DNA of 64,000 nucleotides from Fluoribacter gormanii (GCF_900156395.1 NZ_FTNL01000016.1:38669-102668); one strand, 5' to 3'. Counted from the first letter of the stretch, positions 20,001-30,896 are shown. Translations and numbers: made by a program. The notes: a model not told the origin generated them from the sequence alone.

Positions 20001-20346
20001 TCCCTACTATTTGGTTTATATCAACAAAAAAGGCGAGGTCATCACAGATCATACGGCAGTCAAGCAAATATTGGATTTGCTTCGGGCGAATTGTAAAGGG
20101 ATCAATAATCCTATATTAGATATCTGTGGACACTTTAATATGAAAACAGATGATGGCCGTAACATGGGCTATTATTCAGATTTATTGAGTAAAACAATCC
20201 AATCGATTATTCAAGTCAAAGAAGAAAAAGATATCGATAGTTTGTTTACGCAACGTAAAACTACAGCATTAGTCGATTCAATCAAAGGATTAGATGATTT
20301 TGAGCTTCTTAGCTTTATCGTGATAGAAGGAGCCAACCGTGCTTGA
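17071..20346 (+). CDS. SNF2-type helicase with N-terminal PLD-like domain, RM-associated
   Basis: A 1091-aa protein beginning with a phospholipase-D-like region (residues ~20-160) and continuing into a two-lobed SF2 helicase. Walker A is GLGKT near residue 280, Walker B is VIDESHNF near 363, then motif III MLSATPVNN, and in lobe two GTDCISEGQNLQDCDYLINYD and the arginine-finger motif QRFGRVDRIGS. The gene heads a cassette with a DUF4391 protein and type III Mod and Res subunits; its stop overlaps the DUF4391 start. It is likely to remodel or translocate on DNA as a component of anti-phage defence. The exact role in this four-gene arrangement is not established to my knowledge. Confidence 0.87.
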   Translation: MQLIDNTYNLWGDELKKSLHPGSKLKIAASYFSIYAFEALKKELSQIESLQFIFTKPAFVPNDVTDKLRKEHREFYIPKKMREKNLYGTEFEIQLKNKLNQRAIAKECAAWIREKVKFRSNSTKSPMQQFACVDSNPEQCLYTMINGFTAVDLGYQKGDAISNFISKDNTSQNTSAFLQMFDQIWNDTSKVQDVTETVCYHIESVYQENSPEKMYFFILYNIFNEFLEDLNEDVLPNDLTGYQNTVVWNKLFNFQKDAATGIINKLEKFNGCILADSVGLGKTFTALAVIKYYELRNRSVLVLCPKKLANNWLNYNKNLKTNLLAKDRLNYDVLCHTDLQRTSGESFGIQLDRINWGNYDLVVIDESHNFRNNEAYKDKETRYQKLMNAVIKDGVKTKVLMLSATPVNNRFNDLRNQLALAYEGESETLRDKLKTGKSIEEIFKQAQAAFNAWSKLPIEQRTAKAILDVLDFDFFELLDSVTIARSRKHIETFYDTTEIGSFPTRLKPISYRSPLTTRKDTPDFNEIYQELLRLKLSVYAPVSYILPSRIKKYEDLYDTTVEGGKGKLRQVDRERSLQSLMTTNLLKRLESSVEAFRLTLKSLKNNHTYILNKIELFKSNGEVSSIHDLADSLDKLEAEDEDFSDLGDFRTGGKVQINFADMDLPSWEFDLKADLKVISELLNVMEKIIPKDDEKLQSLNQHIANKIANPINPGNKKILIFTAFADTADYLYGYLSPILKDQGIHCAKVTGSNGAITTLKKGYDFQTILTLFSPLSLQKEQVVPDEPEEIDVLIGTDCISEGQNLQDCDYLINYDIHWNPVRIIQRFGRVDRIGSKNKVIQLVNYWPDISLDEYINLKERVENRMVIVDVTATGDDNVLSAQANDVSYRKEQLQRLQDEVIEMEDLKTGVNITDLGLNDFRMDLVNYVKHHGDLDDLPGGMHAVLPACPEKGLYPGVVFTLRNRQQSININQHNRLHPYYLVYINKKGEVITDHTAVKQILDLLRANCKGINNPILDICGHFNMKTDDGRNMGYYSDLLSKTIQSIIQVKEEKDIDSLFTQRKTTALVDSIKGLDDFELLSFIVIEGANRA

Positions 20347-21001
20347 TTTGCTGGCTTTTCCTGATAATGCCGCTGTAAACAAACAGATAACCAAAAAAAA
20401 ATTATTTGAATGGACTCAAGCGAATACAACGATTAAAAATCTATTTGCAGCACAAGTTGAACGAATAATTTGGGCTTATAAACTGTCTCCTGAAACTATC
20501 AATTTATCCTCAAAAGAGGGCATTGAAGAAATTCAGATATTTGAGATTTTTCTTAAAGGCAGTGAACTTAACAATGAACTCTTAAAAACCATTGATAAGG
20601 CCATACCTTCCCCTATTTTCTTTGTGATTTATGATGACCAAAGTATTCAGTATCGAGCGACATATAAACGGGTTAGCGATGCCGATTCAACCAAGTGGTT
20701 AGTTGGGGATTATTTTGAAAGTGCCTGGATAATTAAGCGATATCAAAAGTCCGATTTACCACAAGCATTGGATTTGAAAAGCCTTTATTATTCACTCTTG
20801 CAAGCGTTAATTCCCCTAACTAAACGTCAAGATGAATCCATTGAGCAGCTCTTAACTCGCTATCAGGCTTTGAATCAATTAGAGCGAAAATCAGAGCAAT
20901 TGCAAAAGAGATTGCATCAAGAGAAACAGTTTAATTATAAAGTTGAAATTAATGCGCAGTTGCGCGATGTAAAAAAACAAATTGAACAATTAAGAGATTA
21001 A
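20339..21001 (+). CDS. DUF4391 family protein
   Basis: A 220-aa protein with a GTG start that overlaps the helicase stop by 8 nt, indicating translational coupling. It starts LDLLAFPDNAAVNKQITKKKLFEW and contains VERIIWAYKLSPETINL and EIQIFEIFLKG, the pattern of DUF4391, a family found beside SNF2 helicases and type III modification genes. The C-terminal ~60 residues form a Gln/Lys/Glu-rich coiled coil (LERKSEQLQKRLHQEK), suggesting an assembly role. No catalytic motif is visible. Confidence 0.78.
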   Translation: MLDLLAFPDNAAVNKQITKKKLFEWTQANTTIKNLFAAQVERIIWAYKLSPETINLSSKEGIEEIQIFEIFLKGSELNNELLKTIDKAIPSPIFFVIYDDQSIQYRATYKRVSDADSTKWLVGDYFESAWIIKRYQKSDLPQALDLKSLYYSLLQALIPLTKRQDESIEQLLTRYQALNQLERKSEQLQKRLHQEKQFNYKVEINAQLRDVKKQIEQLRD

Positions 21002-21020
21002 ATAAAGAGGTTGAATACGC

Positions 21021-22916
21021 ATGAATTCTTTGAAGATGCACAGTAAAAATATTACAGAAGATAATATTGAAAAAATAGCGTCATTATTCCCTAATTGCCT
21101 AACTGAGGCTATAGATGCTCAAGGGCAGTTAAGAAAAAAGATTGATTTTGATTTGCTGCGGCAAGAATTGTCTCGAGAAATTGTGGAAGGACCTCAGGAG
21201 CGTTATCAATTAAACTGGCCAGGGAAAAGACAGTCACTGTTAACTGCTAATTCACCTATTGCTAAGACACTTCGCCCCTGCCGTGAAGAGAGTGTTGATT
21301 TCGATAAGACAAAAAATCTCTTTATCGAAGGGGACAATCTAGACGCCTTAAAACTGCTTCAGGAAACCTATCTTGGCAAGGTAAAAATGATTTACATTGA
21401 TCCTCCGTATAACACTGGCAATGATTTTATATACAACGATAACTTTACCGAGTCTATTGATGATTATCTGCATAATTCAGGGCAAAAAGATAATGAGGAT
21501 AACAGGCTTATAGCTAATAAAGATTCTAATGGCCGCTTCCATTCTAATTGGCTGAGCATGATGTATTCTCGGCTTAAATTAGCCAGAAATCTTCTTAAAG
21601 ACGATGGCATAATTTTTATCAGCATTGATGATAATGAAGTAAATAACTTAAAAAAAATATGTGATGAAATATTTTCTGAAGAAAATTGTATTGGCATATT
21701 AACCTGGAAAAATAAATATGGTGCTGGAGCAAAAACAAAAGGCTTTATTGAAGTACATGAATATATTCTTTGTTACTCCAAAAAAGATATTAATAATATT
21801 TCATCGAAATTAAACCAAGAACAAATTAATGAATATAAAAACAAAGATGACAAATTCATGACTCGAGGAGGCTTTGTTACCCAGCCATTAATGACTAATA
21901 GCTTGGATGATAGAGATAACTTACAATACTCAATTAAGTATAATGAAGAGACAATTACTCCAAGAAAACAGTGGGTCTGGAGTAAAGCTAGATTGCTCGA
22001 GGCTATTAAAAATGATGAAGTGGTTTTTAAGAAGAAAAATAACGGCGAATATAGTGTAAGAGCAAAAGTTTATTTGAAAGATGAAAATGGAAAAATAAGA
22101 AAAGGGAAGCCGTTATCACTGTTAAATGGCCCATTTAATCAGGAAGGCACTAAAGAAGTTGAAGAACTATTAGGAAAAAATATTTTTAGTTTTCCGAAAC
22201 CATTAAATCTTATTAAATATCTATTTAGTTTTACCGTTAATGATAAAGAAGAAAATGATGGTATTTATTTGGATTTTTTTTCTGGTTCTAGTACTTCAGC
22301 ACATGCATTGTTTGATCTGAATGCTGAAGATGGAGGGAATAGAAAATTCATTCAAATACAGCTACCTGAAAAATGTGATAATAAAAGCACCGCCTTTAAA
22401 AACAAATATACTAATATTGCTGAAATCAGCAAAGAACGAATACGTCGCGCCGGAATAAAAATCAAAGAAGAAAATGCAAATAAAGAATATGTTGAAAAGC
22501 TAGATATTGGCTTCAGAGTTCTCAAAATCGACTCAAGTAACATGACTGATGTATATTACACGTCGAACACGATTTATCAGGATTTATTGACCTCACACAC
22601 CGATAATGTAAAACCTGATCGAACTCCAGAAGATTTACTGTTTCAAGTCCTACTAGACTGGGGCGTCGGTTTAAGCCTGCCAATCGCAAAAAAAATTATC
22701 CATGATCGTGAAGTATTTTTTGTCGATGAAGATGCTCTTGTTGCTTGCTTTGATAACAATGGAAAAATAACAGAGGAATTTGTCAAAGAGCTAACTCAAT
22801 ATAGCCCTCTCAGAGTCGTATTCCGAGATGCATGTTTTGCTTCAGATAATGTCAAAATCAATGTGACGCAAATATTTAAACAGCTATCTCCGCATACTGA
22901 GGTTAAAACCATTTAA
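21021..22916 (+). CDS. Type III DNA adenine methyltransferase (Mod)
   Basis: The modification and recognition subunit of a type III restriction system, which methylates adenine N6 on one strand of an asymmetric site. Motif IV DPPYNTGNDF is near residue 127 and motif I DFFSGSSTSAHAL near 418, i.e. the beta-class order, with the target-recognition region between them. The 631-aa length is typical of Mod. No simple-sequence repeat tract that would point to phase variation is seen in the gene. It starts 19 bp after the DUF4391 gene and ends 14 bp before res. Confidence 0.93.
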   Translation: MNSLKMHSKNITEDNIEKIASLFPNCLTEAIDAQGQLRKKIDFDLLRQELSREIVEGPQERYQLNWPGKRQSLLTANSPIAKTLRPCREESVDFDKTKNLFIEGDNLDALKLLQETYLGKVKMIYIDPPYNTGNDFIYNDNFTESIDDYLHNSGQKDNEDNRLIANKDSNGRFHSNWLSMMYSRLKLARNLLKDDGIIFISIDDNEVNNLKKICDEIFSEENCIGILTWKNKYGAGAKTKGFIEVHEYILCYSKKDINNISSKLNQEQINEYKNKDDKFMTRGGFVTQPLMTNSLDDRDNLQYSIKYNEETITPRKQWVWSKARLLEAIKNDEVVFKKKNNGEYSVRAKVYLKDENGKIRKGKPLSLLNGPFNQEGTKEVEELLGKNIFSFPKPLNLIKYLFSFTVNDKEENDGIYLDFFSGSSTSAHALFDLNAEDGGNRKFIQIQLPEKCDNKSTAFKNKYTNIAEISKERIRRAGIKIKEENANKEYVEKLDIGFRVLKIDSSNMTDVYYTSNTIYQDLLTSHTDNVKPDRTPEDLLFQVLLDWGVGLSLPIAKKIIHDREVFFVDEDALVACFDNNGKITEEFVKELTQYSPLRVVFRDACFASDNVKINVTQIFKQLSPHTEVKTI

Positions 22917-22930
22917 GGATTTTAAGTTAA

Positions 22931-25900
22931 ATGATGAAGTTAAAATTTAAACATCAAGCTTATCAGGCAGAAGCAGTTAATGCAGTGATAGAGTGTTTTA
23001 AAGGCCAGAAGAGACATGAAGGAATTTTGTACCGAGTCGATCCTGGAATTCAATCCAATGGCCAAATGGATATGTTTGATGAGTCTGGTTTTAAAAACGC
23101 TGATTTAGATATCGATGAAGCTCAAATTTTAAAGAATATCCAAGCGATACAAAAAAAGCAAAATATCCCAGTATCGGCACACCTTAGTAAAAATGCTATT
23201 GCGCTGGTAAATCTTGATATAGAAATGGAAACTGGAACAGGTAAAACCTATTGCTACATTAAAACGATCTTTGAAATGTATAAGCAGTATGGCTGGTCTA
23301 AGTTTATCATTATCGTACCAAGTATTGCTATTCGTGAAGGTGTATATAAAAGTTTACAGATTACCAGCGAGCATTTTCTTGAACAATATAGTAAAAAAGC
23401 AAAGTTTTTTATCTATAATTCCAAGGAGCTTCACAATATAGAAAGTTTTTCCTCCGATGCAGGGATTAATGTGATGGTTATCAATGTGCAGGCGTTTAAT
23501 GCAACAGGTAAAGATAACCGTCGAATATATGAAGAACTGGACGATTTTCAAAGCAGAAGACCCATTGATGTTATCAAAGCAAATCGCCCTATTTTAATAT
23601 TAGATGAGCCACAAAAAATGGAAGGCGGAAAAACATTAAACTCCTTAGAAAAGTTTAATGCCTTAATGGTGTTGCGATATTCCGCTACTCATAAAACAAC
23701 ACATAATAAGATATATCGTCTTGATGCTTTAGACGCTTACAATCAAAAACTTGTTAAGAAAATATCCGTTAGAGGTATTACAGTAAATGGATTGAGTGGA
23801 ACCAATGCTTATCTATATCTTGAGTCAATTGAACTATCAACGTCAGCTCCTATAGCAAGAATTGAATTTGAAGTAAAACAAAAAACAGGCCTTATCAAAC
23901 GTATCATTAAAAAACTCAAAAAAGGTGATAATTTGTTTGACCACTCGAATGGGCTTGCAGAATATGACGGTTATGTAATTAGTGATATTAATGCAATTAC
24001 CGACACTGTGAGTTTTACGAATGGGGTCGAAATCAGTGCTGGTGAAGCGCTCGGCAACGTTAATGAAAGTACATTACGTCGTATCCAAATACGTGAAGCA
24101 ATACGCGCCCATATAGAGAAAGAACAAACTTTGTTTTATCAAGGCATAAAAGTACTAACCTTATTTTTTATTGATGAAGTAGCCAAATATCGTAAATATG
24201 ATGAGCACAGCCAGGTTGATGGTGATTATGCCGAAATGTTTATGGAAGAATATAAGGCATGTCTTGATGACCTCGATTTATCTGATAGACATGAGTATCA
24301 AAAGTATCTAAATCAACATGATGTCAATCAAATACATAATGGTTATTTCTCTATTGATAAAAAAACCAAGCAATATGTTGATCCAAAAACAAATAGGGAT
24401 AAAGAAACGGATGATGTAGATGCTTATGATTTGATTCTTAAAGACAAAGAGCGGTTGTTATCATTTGACGAGCCCGTTCGTTTTATATTTTCACATTCTG
24501 CTTTGAGAGAAGGTTGGGATAACCCTAATGTTTTTGTCATTTGTGCTTTAAAACATAGTGATAACCAAATATCTCGAAGACAAGAGGTTGGTCGAGGTCT
24601 CAGACTAGCAGTTAACCAGCATGGTGAGCGCCAAGACCATCCTTCAACAGTTCACGAAATCAATCGACTTACTGTAGTAGCGAGTGAAAGTTATAAGGAG
24701 TTTGTGAGTGCATTACAAAAGGACATTAGTGAATCACTAACGGAAAGAGCCAGAAAAGCAAGTGTTGACTATTTTACGGGCAAAGTGATTATACAAAACA
24801 ATCAACAACACGAATTATCTCTTTCTGAAGCCAAGGATATTTATCACTATTTAATTAAGCATGATTATATTGATACCGATGATAGCATTACTCAAAAATT
24901 TCATGATGATTTGGAATGTGGAACATTAGTAGAATTTCCTGAGTCACTGAGTGCCATCGCGGATCAGGTTGTTGAATTAATTAAGGGGGTATATAGCGAT
25001 GCACTACTACCATCTATCGTCAACGATCGTAAGTTTAAAATTAATCCGTTAAACGAAAATTTTCACAAAAAAGAATTCAAAGAGCTCTGGAATAGAATAA
25101 ATCAAAAAGTAACGTACAATGTACATTTTGATTCAAATGAGCTTATCCAAAAATGTGTGGCTGAACTGGATAAAAATCTAAAGGTGAGCCCCTTATCCTA
25201 TACAATTCAAACTGGAGAGCAGCTAGACACATACAGTACCGATGAATTAAAACAGCAAAAAGGTTTTATTCTTAAAGAAACATCATCACATTATGAAAAC
25301 AGAGATACCGAATCAAAGGTTCGCTATGATTTGGTTGGGAGCGTGGTTGATAACACCCAATTAACCCGAAAAACAATTGCCACGATCTTATCCAAGATAG
25401 AACAGAAAACTTTTGCTAAGTTTAAACAAAACCCTGAAGAATTTATCAGCCAAGCAACAAAGATAATCAACGATCAAAAAGCCTCTCAGGTCATTGAACA
25501 TCTCGCTTACGATACTTTAAATGACAAGCATGATTTGGATATTTTTACTGGCGCTCAAATCAAGGAGGATTTCAGTCTTGCTGGAACACCCCTGCGCAGT
25601 CATATCTATGATTATGTTATTACAGATTCAGATGTAGAAAGAAAATTTGTTGAAGAGTTAGATACAAGTTCTGAGGTTGTGGTTTATGCAAAATTACCAA
25701 GAGGTTTTACTATACCAACTCCTGTAGGTGATTATAACCCTGACTGGGCGATCGCATTTAAAGAGGGAGCTGTCAAACACATTTATTTTGTTGCTGAAAC
25801 TAAAGGCACCCTGTCTTCAATGCAACTACGGGAAATCGAGCAACATAAAATCAACTGTGCCAGGAAATTTTTTCATCGTTTAAATAAGAATATTAATGAA

Positions 25901-25966
25901 AATAAAGTTAGATATGATGTGATTGATAGCTTTTCTGCATTAATGGAAGTTGTTGGTTCCTCTTAA
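22931..25966 (+). CDS. Type III restriction endonuclease subunit (Res)
   Basis: A 1011-aa ATP-dependent translocase and nuclease that works with Mod. The helicase Walker [10 protein letters not shown] is near residue 100, the DEAD-box variant [10 protein letters not shown] near 224, and the second lobe has [18 protein letters not shown] and the QEVGRGLRL motif. At the C-terminus NPDWA (near 937) and ETKGTL (near 957) form the PD-(D/E)XK nuclease signature. All key residues are present, so the gene looks intact. It is the last gene of the cassette and converges with the STAND gene. Confidence 0.93.
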   Translation: MMKLKFKHQAYQAEAVNAVIECFKGQKRHEGILYRVDPGIQSNGQMDMFDESGFKNADLDIDEAQILKNIQAIQKKQNIPVSAHLSKNAIALVNLDIEMETGTGKTYCYIKTIFEMYKQYGWSKFIIIVPSIAIREGVYKSLQITSEHFLEQYSKKAKFFIYNSKELHNIESFSSDAGINVMVINVQAFNATGKDNRRIYEELDDFQSRRPIDVIKANRPILILDEPQKMEGGKTLNSLEKFNALMVLRYSATHKTTHNKIYRLDALDAYNQKLVKKISVRGITVNGLSGTNAYLYLESIELSTSAPIARIEFEVKQKTGLIKRIIKKLKKGDNLFDHSNGLAEYDGYVISDINAITDTVSFTNGVEISAGEALGNVNESTLRRIQIREAIRAHIEKEQTLFYQGIKVLTLFFIDEVAKYRKYDEHSQVDGDYAEMFMEEYKACLDDLDLSDRHEYQKYLNQHDVNQIHNGYFSIDKKTKQYVDPKTNRDKETDDVDAYDLILKDKERLLSFDEPVRFIFSHSALREGWDNPNVFVICALKHSDNQISRRQEVGRGLRLAVNQHGERQDHPSTVHEINRLTVVASESYKEFVSALQKDISESLTERARKASVDYFTGKVIIQNNQQHELSLSEAKDIYHYLIKHDYIDTDDSITQKFHDDLECGTLVEFPESLSAIADQVVELIKGVYSDALLPSIVNDRKFKINPLNENFHKKEFKELWNRINQKVTYNVHFDSNELIQKCVAELDKNLKVSPLSYTIQTGEQLDTYSTDELKQQKGFILKETSSHYENRDTESKVRYDLVGSVVDNTQLTRKTIATILSKIEQKTFAKFKQNPEEFISQATKIINDQKASQVIEHLAYDTLNDKHDLDIFTGAQIKEDFSLAGTPLRSHIYDYVITDSDVERKFVEELDTSSEVVVYAKLPRGFTIPTPVGDYNPDWAIAFKEGAVKHIYFVAETKGTLSSMQLREIEQHKINCARKFFHRLNKNINENKVRYDVIDSFSALMEVVGSS

Positions 25967-26077
25967 GATAATAGTAAGACATGTGGTGTTTCTTATTTGG
26001 AAACTGGGCAGCAAATCTCGGGAAACTAGGTAAAATCTCAAAATACAATGGCATAACATAAAAAATTCTTCAGTTTA

Positions 26078-29000
26078 TTACAAGATATCCTCTCTTAGCA
26101 GGTATGCTGTTACTGATGCTTTTTTCAAGAGGAAATTTAAAATCACTAAAATCTGAGTTTTTAATTGTAAAGTTATTTTTATGTTCTGCCTATTTTTGAG
26201 GATATAGCTTCGAACAAAGTTTTCTAAATAATAAACAGTGTCTTCTTCTAGCTCTTTGCGGTATAAATCAGGGTTACGCTGAATAATACTGCTGATCCAG
26301 GAAATACCGTCAGAAGCAAAATTACTTCCTATGTCATTAAGTAGTTTTGCGATTGAATATAAAACAACACTATTATTACCGATATCATTGGAAACTTTTT
26401 TAAAAAAAGTTCGTTCCCGATCTTTTAATGAATGCCATTTCTTAGTTCCTGCTTTCCATTGGAATACTAATAGGTAATTATGAATAATAGCTCTGTAATC
26501 TCTGTGTATATTTTCGTTAGAGCAGAGCTTGACAATGTGGGGATAGAATATCTGCCATATAACCCAAAACTCATCGTATTGGCTCAGTACATCTTCCGCG
26601 CAAACAAGTTCATTCAAAAGATTCGTTACCATCTCTCTAGCAGGTCTATCACTAATAAGTTCAGCAAAGGGTAGAATATAAGACTCAATTTCTGTTTTTT
26701 CCGATGTGAGAATAAAATGAGCAAATTTATTAAAGAATTTTTGCTCAAGGCTATGATTACGACACCCATTTCTGTCTTCTGTTCTCATAGTAGCTATAAG
26801 GACAGGTATAATATCGGCTAGGAATTTCTTATGGTTTGAATCGGGTGTTTTCAAAGGAATTAATAGAAAAGCAGTCATTAGGGTAGCTGGCAGTATCGCA
26901 CTAACATTTTCTATATCACGATAAGTAAGTTGATTAGAAATAAATTGCTGAATTTCTTCTGCATGCTTTTTTTTGAAAAAGTCTATTAAAGAAATTATTG
27001 AGGTATGGTTTATTTTTACTTTATTTTTTTTACGAATCAACTTAGATATATTATCAAACTTTGGTTTTAATAATAAATATCCATACAATAGAGCATTGGC
27101 ATCATGAGAATATTCATTCCATAACTCTAAAATTGCGGATGTTGCATAGTCGGAGACTTTTTGATTACCAATTGTTTGAGAATCGAACAGTAGCAGCAAG
27201 AGTATCTCTTTAATTTTTTCACGGTCTTTAGGAAACTGTTTCAATAGAAGTGGTAGGCTGCTGATTGCTACATCTAAACCGTCGTTGAATTGATATTTAT
27301 AGTTTTCTCTTAAGGGCATTGATGAGTATTCAAGAATAATCTCTTTGCAAAATTCAGCATCCTGAGTACTAAGTTGGTTAGAGTGGTCTCGTAGAAGAAT
27401 ACTACATGCATATGCTGGGATTTGACGTTCAACGTAAATATAGGGTCTATCGTCAATGTTATATTTTTTTAAGTGTTCGATAACCTCTTTAGTTTCAGAA
27501 AGTATTAGCTTATGATCGTTTTCATATTGAGGATAATCCTTGGCTTTATCGTTATTTTCAAGTTTATAACTTGACCATAATTGGAGAGATAAATATTTAT
27601 TATTCTCCGAGATCTTTGTTAATGCATCTTTGCTGTACTGACTTAATACCGGATCTAGTTCTGGATTAAAAGTAATGAGAATCTGATCGCCTTTTTTTTC
27701 GGTGCTGATTTTCATTTTCCTTATATCCATTCTTGCCAGGCAAAGTCTCCATGGTTTGTCGTAATCTGTTTCATTTGAAACAGGAGATAAGTTTGCATAG
27801 TATTCATCAAATATCTTCCATAAAACTTCCTGTCTCTTAAGCGTTTCTTCCTCTGTTTCTCCGTGAATGTTGAGTTGGTATTTAAGAGCTTGATTTTCAA
27901 GAGAAAAGCTTCGATGCTCATCATTACATGTTTCTAAACGTTCGTTTTTGAATATACCTATAGAGTCATGGCACATGGAATACAAACTCCTCGCACTTTT
28001 ATCGAGTTGCATTCTGGACGAATCAAAAATGAAGAAATCTTCTGTTTGAAAAAGTATTTTAGCGACATTGAACATTTTGGTGGGATAAGCAAGAACAACA
28101 CTTACTATAATGGCAGTGATCGATGTTGATCGCGAATTTTTTAAGAGGTAAAAACATAAATTTTCTAAAGCTTCAGGAGATGCTTCTTTTGAAAATGTTA
28201 AAAGCCATCGTTCCAGAGCCATATGGATAGACTCTAAGATATTTGGCATTGATTGAGTACCACGATAAATATTCCAAATCTCATGTCCAATGTATTGTTT
28301 TACAGATTGGCCAGTTTCATCAATAAGAACGTCTATTTCTCCTACTTCATTACTAAATCTTGATTTAGCAAAATGTTCAATTGATCTATTTGTAAACGAT
28401 AGAATAAAGTCAATCGTTGCATTAAAAGCTGTTTGAAGAAGTATTAGAACAGGAGTTTGAAAAGCGCTTGACGGGTAATATTCTTGATAACACATTTTAA
28501 GACCACAGCACGTTTCTATATCAGATAAGTGAGCGCAAGAAGAGGGGATTTTATTGGGGGCTGCAAACCAAAAATAATCGGCTAATTTTAATACTTCTTC
28601 TGGTATGTTTTTTGCTACTTCGGAGCTATTAATAATCGAGGATAAAATTGCTTTCACTAATTCATTGTATTTGCCTATATTATCGTTATCTTTCGTGGAT
28701 ATTACTTCCTCGATAATTTGGGTCAGCTCTTCCTTTATCTCACCAGCACCATTAAGAATAGTTCTAATTATTTTCTTACCTAGCTCGGATCGTAGGCTAT
28801 AATTGAAACCATATTCACTAATCGATACTTCGTAATAGAAAAGTGCACATTGACTTGCTTTTTTTGTGATATCTCCAGTCTTATAACTCCGGTTCCAATC
28901 ATCAAACATTGAAATAATTATATCCAGATTTCGCAACTTTATTTTTTCTTTATGTTTGTCGATAAAACTTATTGTTGTGCTCCATCCACTTCCTTTGGGA

Positions 29001-30862
29001 ATTGTAAAAATTGTTTCCAATACCTTAGAATTTTTTCCTGAAAAGCCCAACTGCTTTAGAGAACCCTCATCTACTGTTTTGCAAGCAATTCTTAGTAAGA
29101 AGATAACCTTGTATAATAAGTCTTGATCAAATTTGTCGTATTCATCTGAGGGCTTTGGCTCAATAAGTAATTCATTCTCAAATTGCTCAAAGAACACTTG
29201 GGAATAGTCTGAAAGAAGAACTGAAACCAAGACTTCATCTCGCCAATGATTATGAATGTGTGTATTTTGAATAGTGAACTCAATTAGCTGTTTTGCATTC
29301 TCAACATTATCGAAAAGTTTATCAGAAAGCCAATTTCGAAAAGATCGTCGAATAGCTAGAGAGTCTCCGATATCGTTATAAAAACATTCATAATCTGGAA
29401 ACGCACAGAATGATCGGTTAATGAGTTTTTCAAGAGCCCATTCTTCATAGACGTCATGGGTTATAAAATATCCCCCTGTATTTGATTCAAATTTAATGAT
29501 TTCATCTTCTTCAAGCTTTTTTAATGCCTTATTATCAGGGTCATTAATTTTAACCAAAAATCCACCATCATTCGCTCTTTGTTTTGCAATCCTCAAAAAA
29601 CAGTCTTCTCTACGCCGATGTAGATTATTCTCTTGATAGCTTGAGTTTTGGATATGTTTTAACCAGATAATATTTTTGAAATCTGAATAATTAATGTCAT
29701 TTTTTAGTGAACTATAGTTTTTCAGATACTCATTTAGATATAAAGGAATTTGCAAAAGACATAACAATCTCTCATTTTTGGGCAGATTAAATTCTTGTGT
29801 TTTAGATATTTTCGTTAGCTCTTCATGTGTAAGCAATGGGATATTAAGAGATTTAAAATTTGTTACACAATATTCTTCTAATTGAAATCTGAGATCATCA
29901 AGATAACTATGTCTTACAGTAAAAAGTATCTTCCAATCATTATCAACAAGTTCTGTGAGGAACAACTGAAAGACATTTTTATCCTCAATCTCCAAAAACT
30001 TTTCAGCTGAATCAAAGATAATGTATTTTTCTGGTATATCTCTATGTTCGCTAATGAATTCTGAAGAAGTAATTTCCCCATACGCTTTAAAAAGTCCATT
30101 GATGTGAGAAATATTCTTGAATAAAGCAGCTTTAAATAAAAAAAAGGGAATTGATTCTTTTACATTTTCATAAAGTTCTTTAGTAACTGCTGTTTTTCCA
30201 ACACCTGTACCCCCATAAACTATTACCAACGGAGAAGTTTGGAATATATCCTTTATTTGTTTAACAATTTTAGAACGATCAAATTTAATTTTCTTTTTGC
30301 CAAAAAAAATTTCAGATTGAATTGGTTTCAGGATGGAGTCAGTGTTTAACCTTATTTCGGCAATAGAGTCGAGAATACCTTTCTTTAAACTGAAGAAATG
30401 TTCCACAACATTAAATTGTTCACAAACGAAAGGAGATTCAAAATAACTTGCTGTTCTCCAATCAATGGCAATATTGTTGGTTTTGGCGTATTTCTCAATA
30501 TCGGTTTTATAGCTTGGATCAGTTTTTTTTGCATGCTGGCCAAACTCCTGATTTGTGTAAAGAATTATTTTATTTACTTCGGGATATCTCTGTTTGGTTA
30601 TGTTTATTGAACCAATTAAGTCAGCTTTATTTTTAGATAATCCTGTCTCGTAGAATTTTGCTTGCCATCCGATAACAAACCCATCTTTCTCAATAGGGTT
30701 TGTTTCTATTCCTGCATGATTTTTAAAGCGGAATATACCAATGTTTTTGTCAAACTCTTTGCAGAAGAGAAGATAACATAGGCGCTCGAAAGCCGATTGC
30801 TTATCATCACTAAATTTTGTCCTGAAATTATCCCAGTTAATATCAGCTATTCGATTTTTCAT
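26078..30862 (-). CDS. STAND NTPase with N-terminal nuclease-like domain, Avs-like defence protein
   Basis: A 1594-aa protein. Residues ~1-160 look like a PD-(D/E)XK-type nuclease: AGIETNPIEKDGFVIGWQAKFY places Glu53 before the Gln67-x-Lys69 pair, in the style of nuclease domains on Avs proteins. Walker A GGTGVGKT is at 217-224 and a Walker-B-like YIIFDSAEKFL near 275, followed by a winged-helix region and about 1000 residues of helical repeats likely to sense a phage protein. This domain order is that of antiviral STAND (Avs) ATPases, which are activated by binding a conserved phage protein. It sits between the type III RM cassette and the transfer regulators, transcribed against the RM genes. 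Family membership is inferred by eye. Confidence 0.75.
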   Translation of the reverse strand: MKNRIADINWDNFRTKFSDDKQSAFERLCYLLFCKEFDKNIGIFRFKNHAGIETNPIEKDGFVIGWQAKFYETGLSKNKADLIGSINITKQRYPEVNKIILYTNQEFGQHAKKTDPSYKTDIEKYAKTNNIAIDWRTASYFESPFVCEQFNVVEHFFSLKKGILDSIAEIRLNTDSILKPIQSEIFFGKKKIKFDRSKIVKQIKDIFQTSPLVIVYGGTGVGKTAVTKELYENVKESIPFFLFKAALFKNISHINGLFKAYGEITSSEFISEHRDIPEKYIIFDSAEKFLEIEDKNVFQLFLTELVDNDWKILFTVRHSYLDDLRFQLEEYCVTNFKSLNIPLLTHEELTKISKTQEFNLPKNERLLCLLQIPLYLNEYLKNYSSLKNDINYSDFKNIIWLKHIQNSSYQENNLHRRREDCFLRIAKQRANDGGFLVKINDPDNKALKKLEEDEIIKFESNTGGYFITHDVYEEWALEKLINRSFCAFPDYECFYNDIGDSLAIRRSFRNWLSDKLFDNVENAKQLIEFTIQNTHIHNHWRDEVLVSVLLSDYSQVFFEQFENELLIEPKPSDEYDKFDQDLLYKVIFLLRIACKTVDEGSLKQLGFSGKNSKVLETIFTIPKGSGWSTTISFIDKHKEKIKLRNLDIIISMFDDWNRSYKTGDITKKASQCALFYYEVSISEYGFNYSLRSELGKKIIRTILNGAGEIKEELTQIIEEVISTKDNDNIGKYNELVKAILSSIINSSEVAKNIPEEVLKLADYFWFAAPNKIPSSCAHLSDIETCCGLKMCYQEYYPSSAFQTPVLILLQTAFNATIDFILSFTNRSIEHFAKSRFSNEVGEIDVLIDETGQSVKQYIGHEIWNIYRGTQSMPNILESIHMALERWLLTFSKEASPEALENLCFYLLKNSRSTSITAIIVSVVLAYPTKMFNVAKILFQTEDFFIFDSSRMQLDKSARSLYSMCHDSIGIFKNERLETCNDEHRSFSLENQALKYQLNIHGETEEETLKRQEVLWKIFDEYYANLSPVSNETDYDKPWRLCLARMDIRKMKISTEKKGDQILITFNPELDPVLSQYSKDALTKISENNKYLSLQLWSSYKLENNDKAKDYPQYENDHKLILSETKEVIEHLKKYNIDDRPYIYVERQIPAYACSILLRDHSNQLSTQDAEFCKEIILEYSSMPLRENYKYQFNDGLDVAISSLPLLLKQFPKDREKIKEILLLLLFDSQTIGNQKVSDYATSAILELWNEYSHDANALLYGYLLLKPKFDNISKLIRKKNKVKINHTSIISLIDFFKKKHAEEIQQFISNQLTYRDIENVSAILPATLMTAFLLIPLKTPDSNHKKFLADIIPVLIATMRTEDRNGCRNHSLEQKFFNKFAHFILTSEKTEIESYILPFAELISDRPAREMVTNLLNELVCAEDVLSQYDEFWVIWQIFYPHIVKLCSNENIHRDYRAIIHNYLLVFQWKAGTKKWHSLKDRERTFFKKVSNDIGNNSVVLYSIAKLLNDIGSNFASDGISWISSIIQRNPDLYRKELEEDTVYYLENFVRSYILKNRQNIKITLQLKTQILVILNFLLKKASVTAYLLREDIL

Positions 30863-30896
30863 ATCATTTCTTTAACTATGACTTCCTATAACAAAC

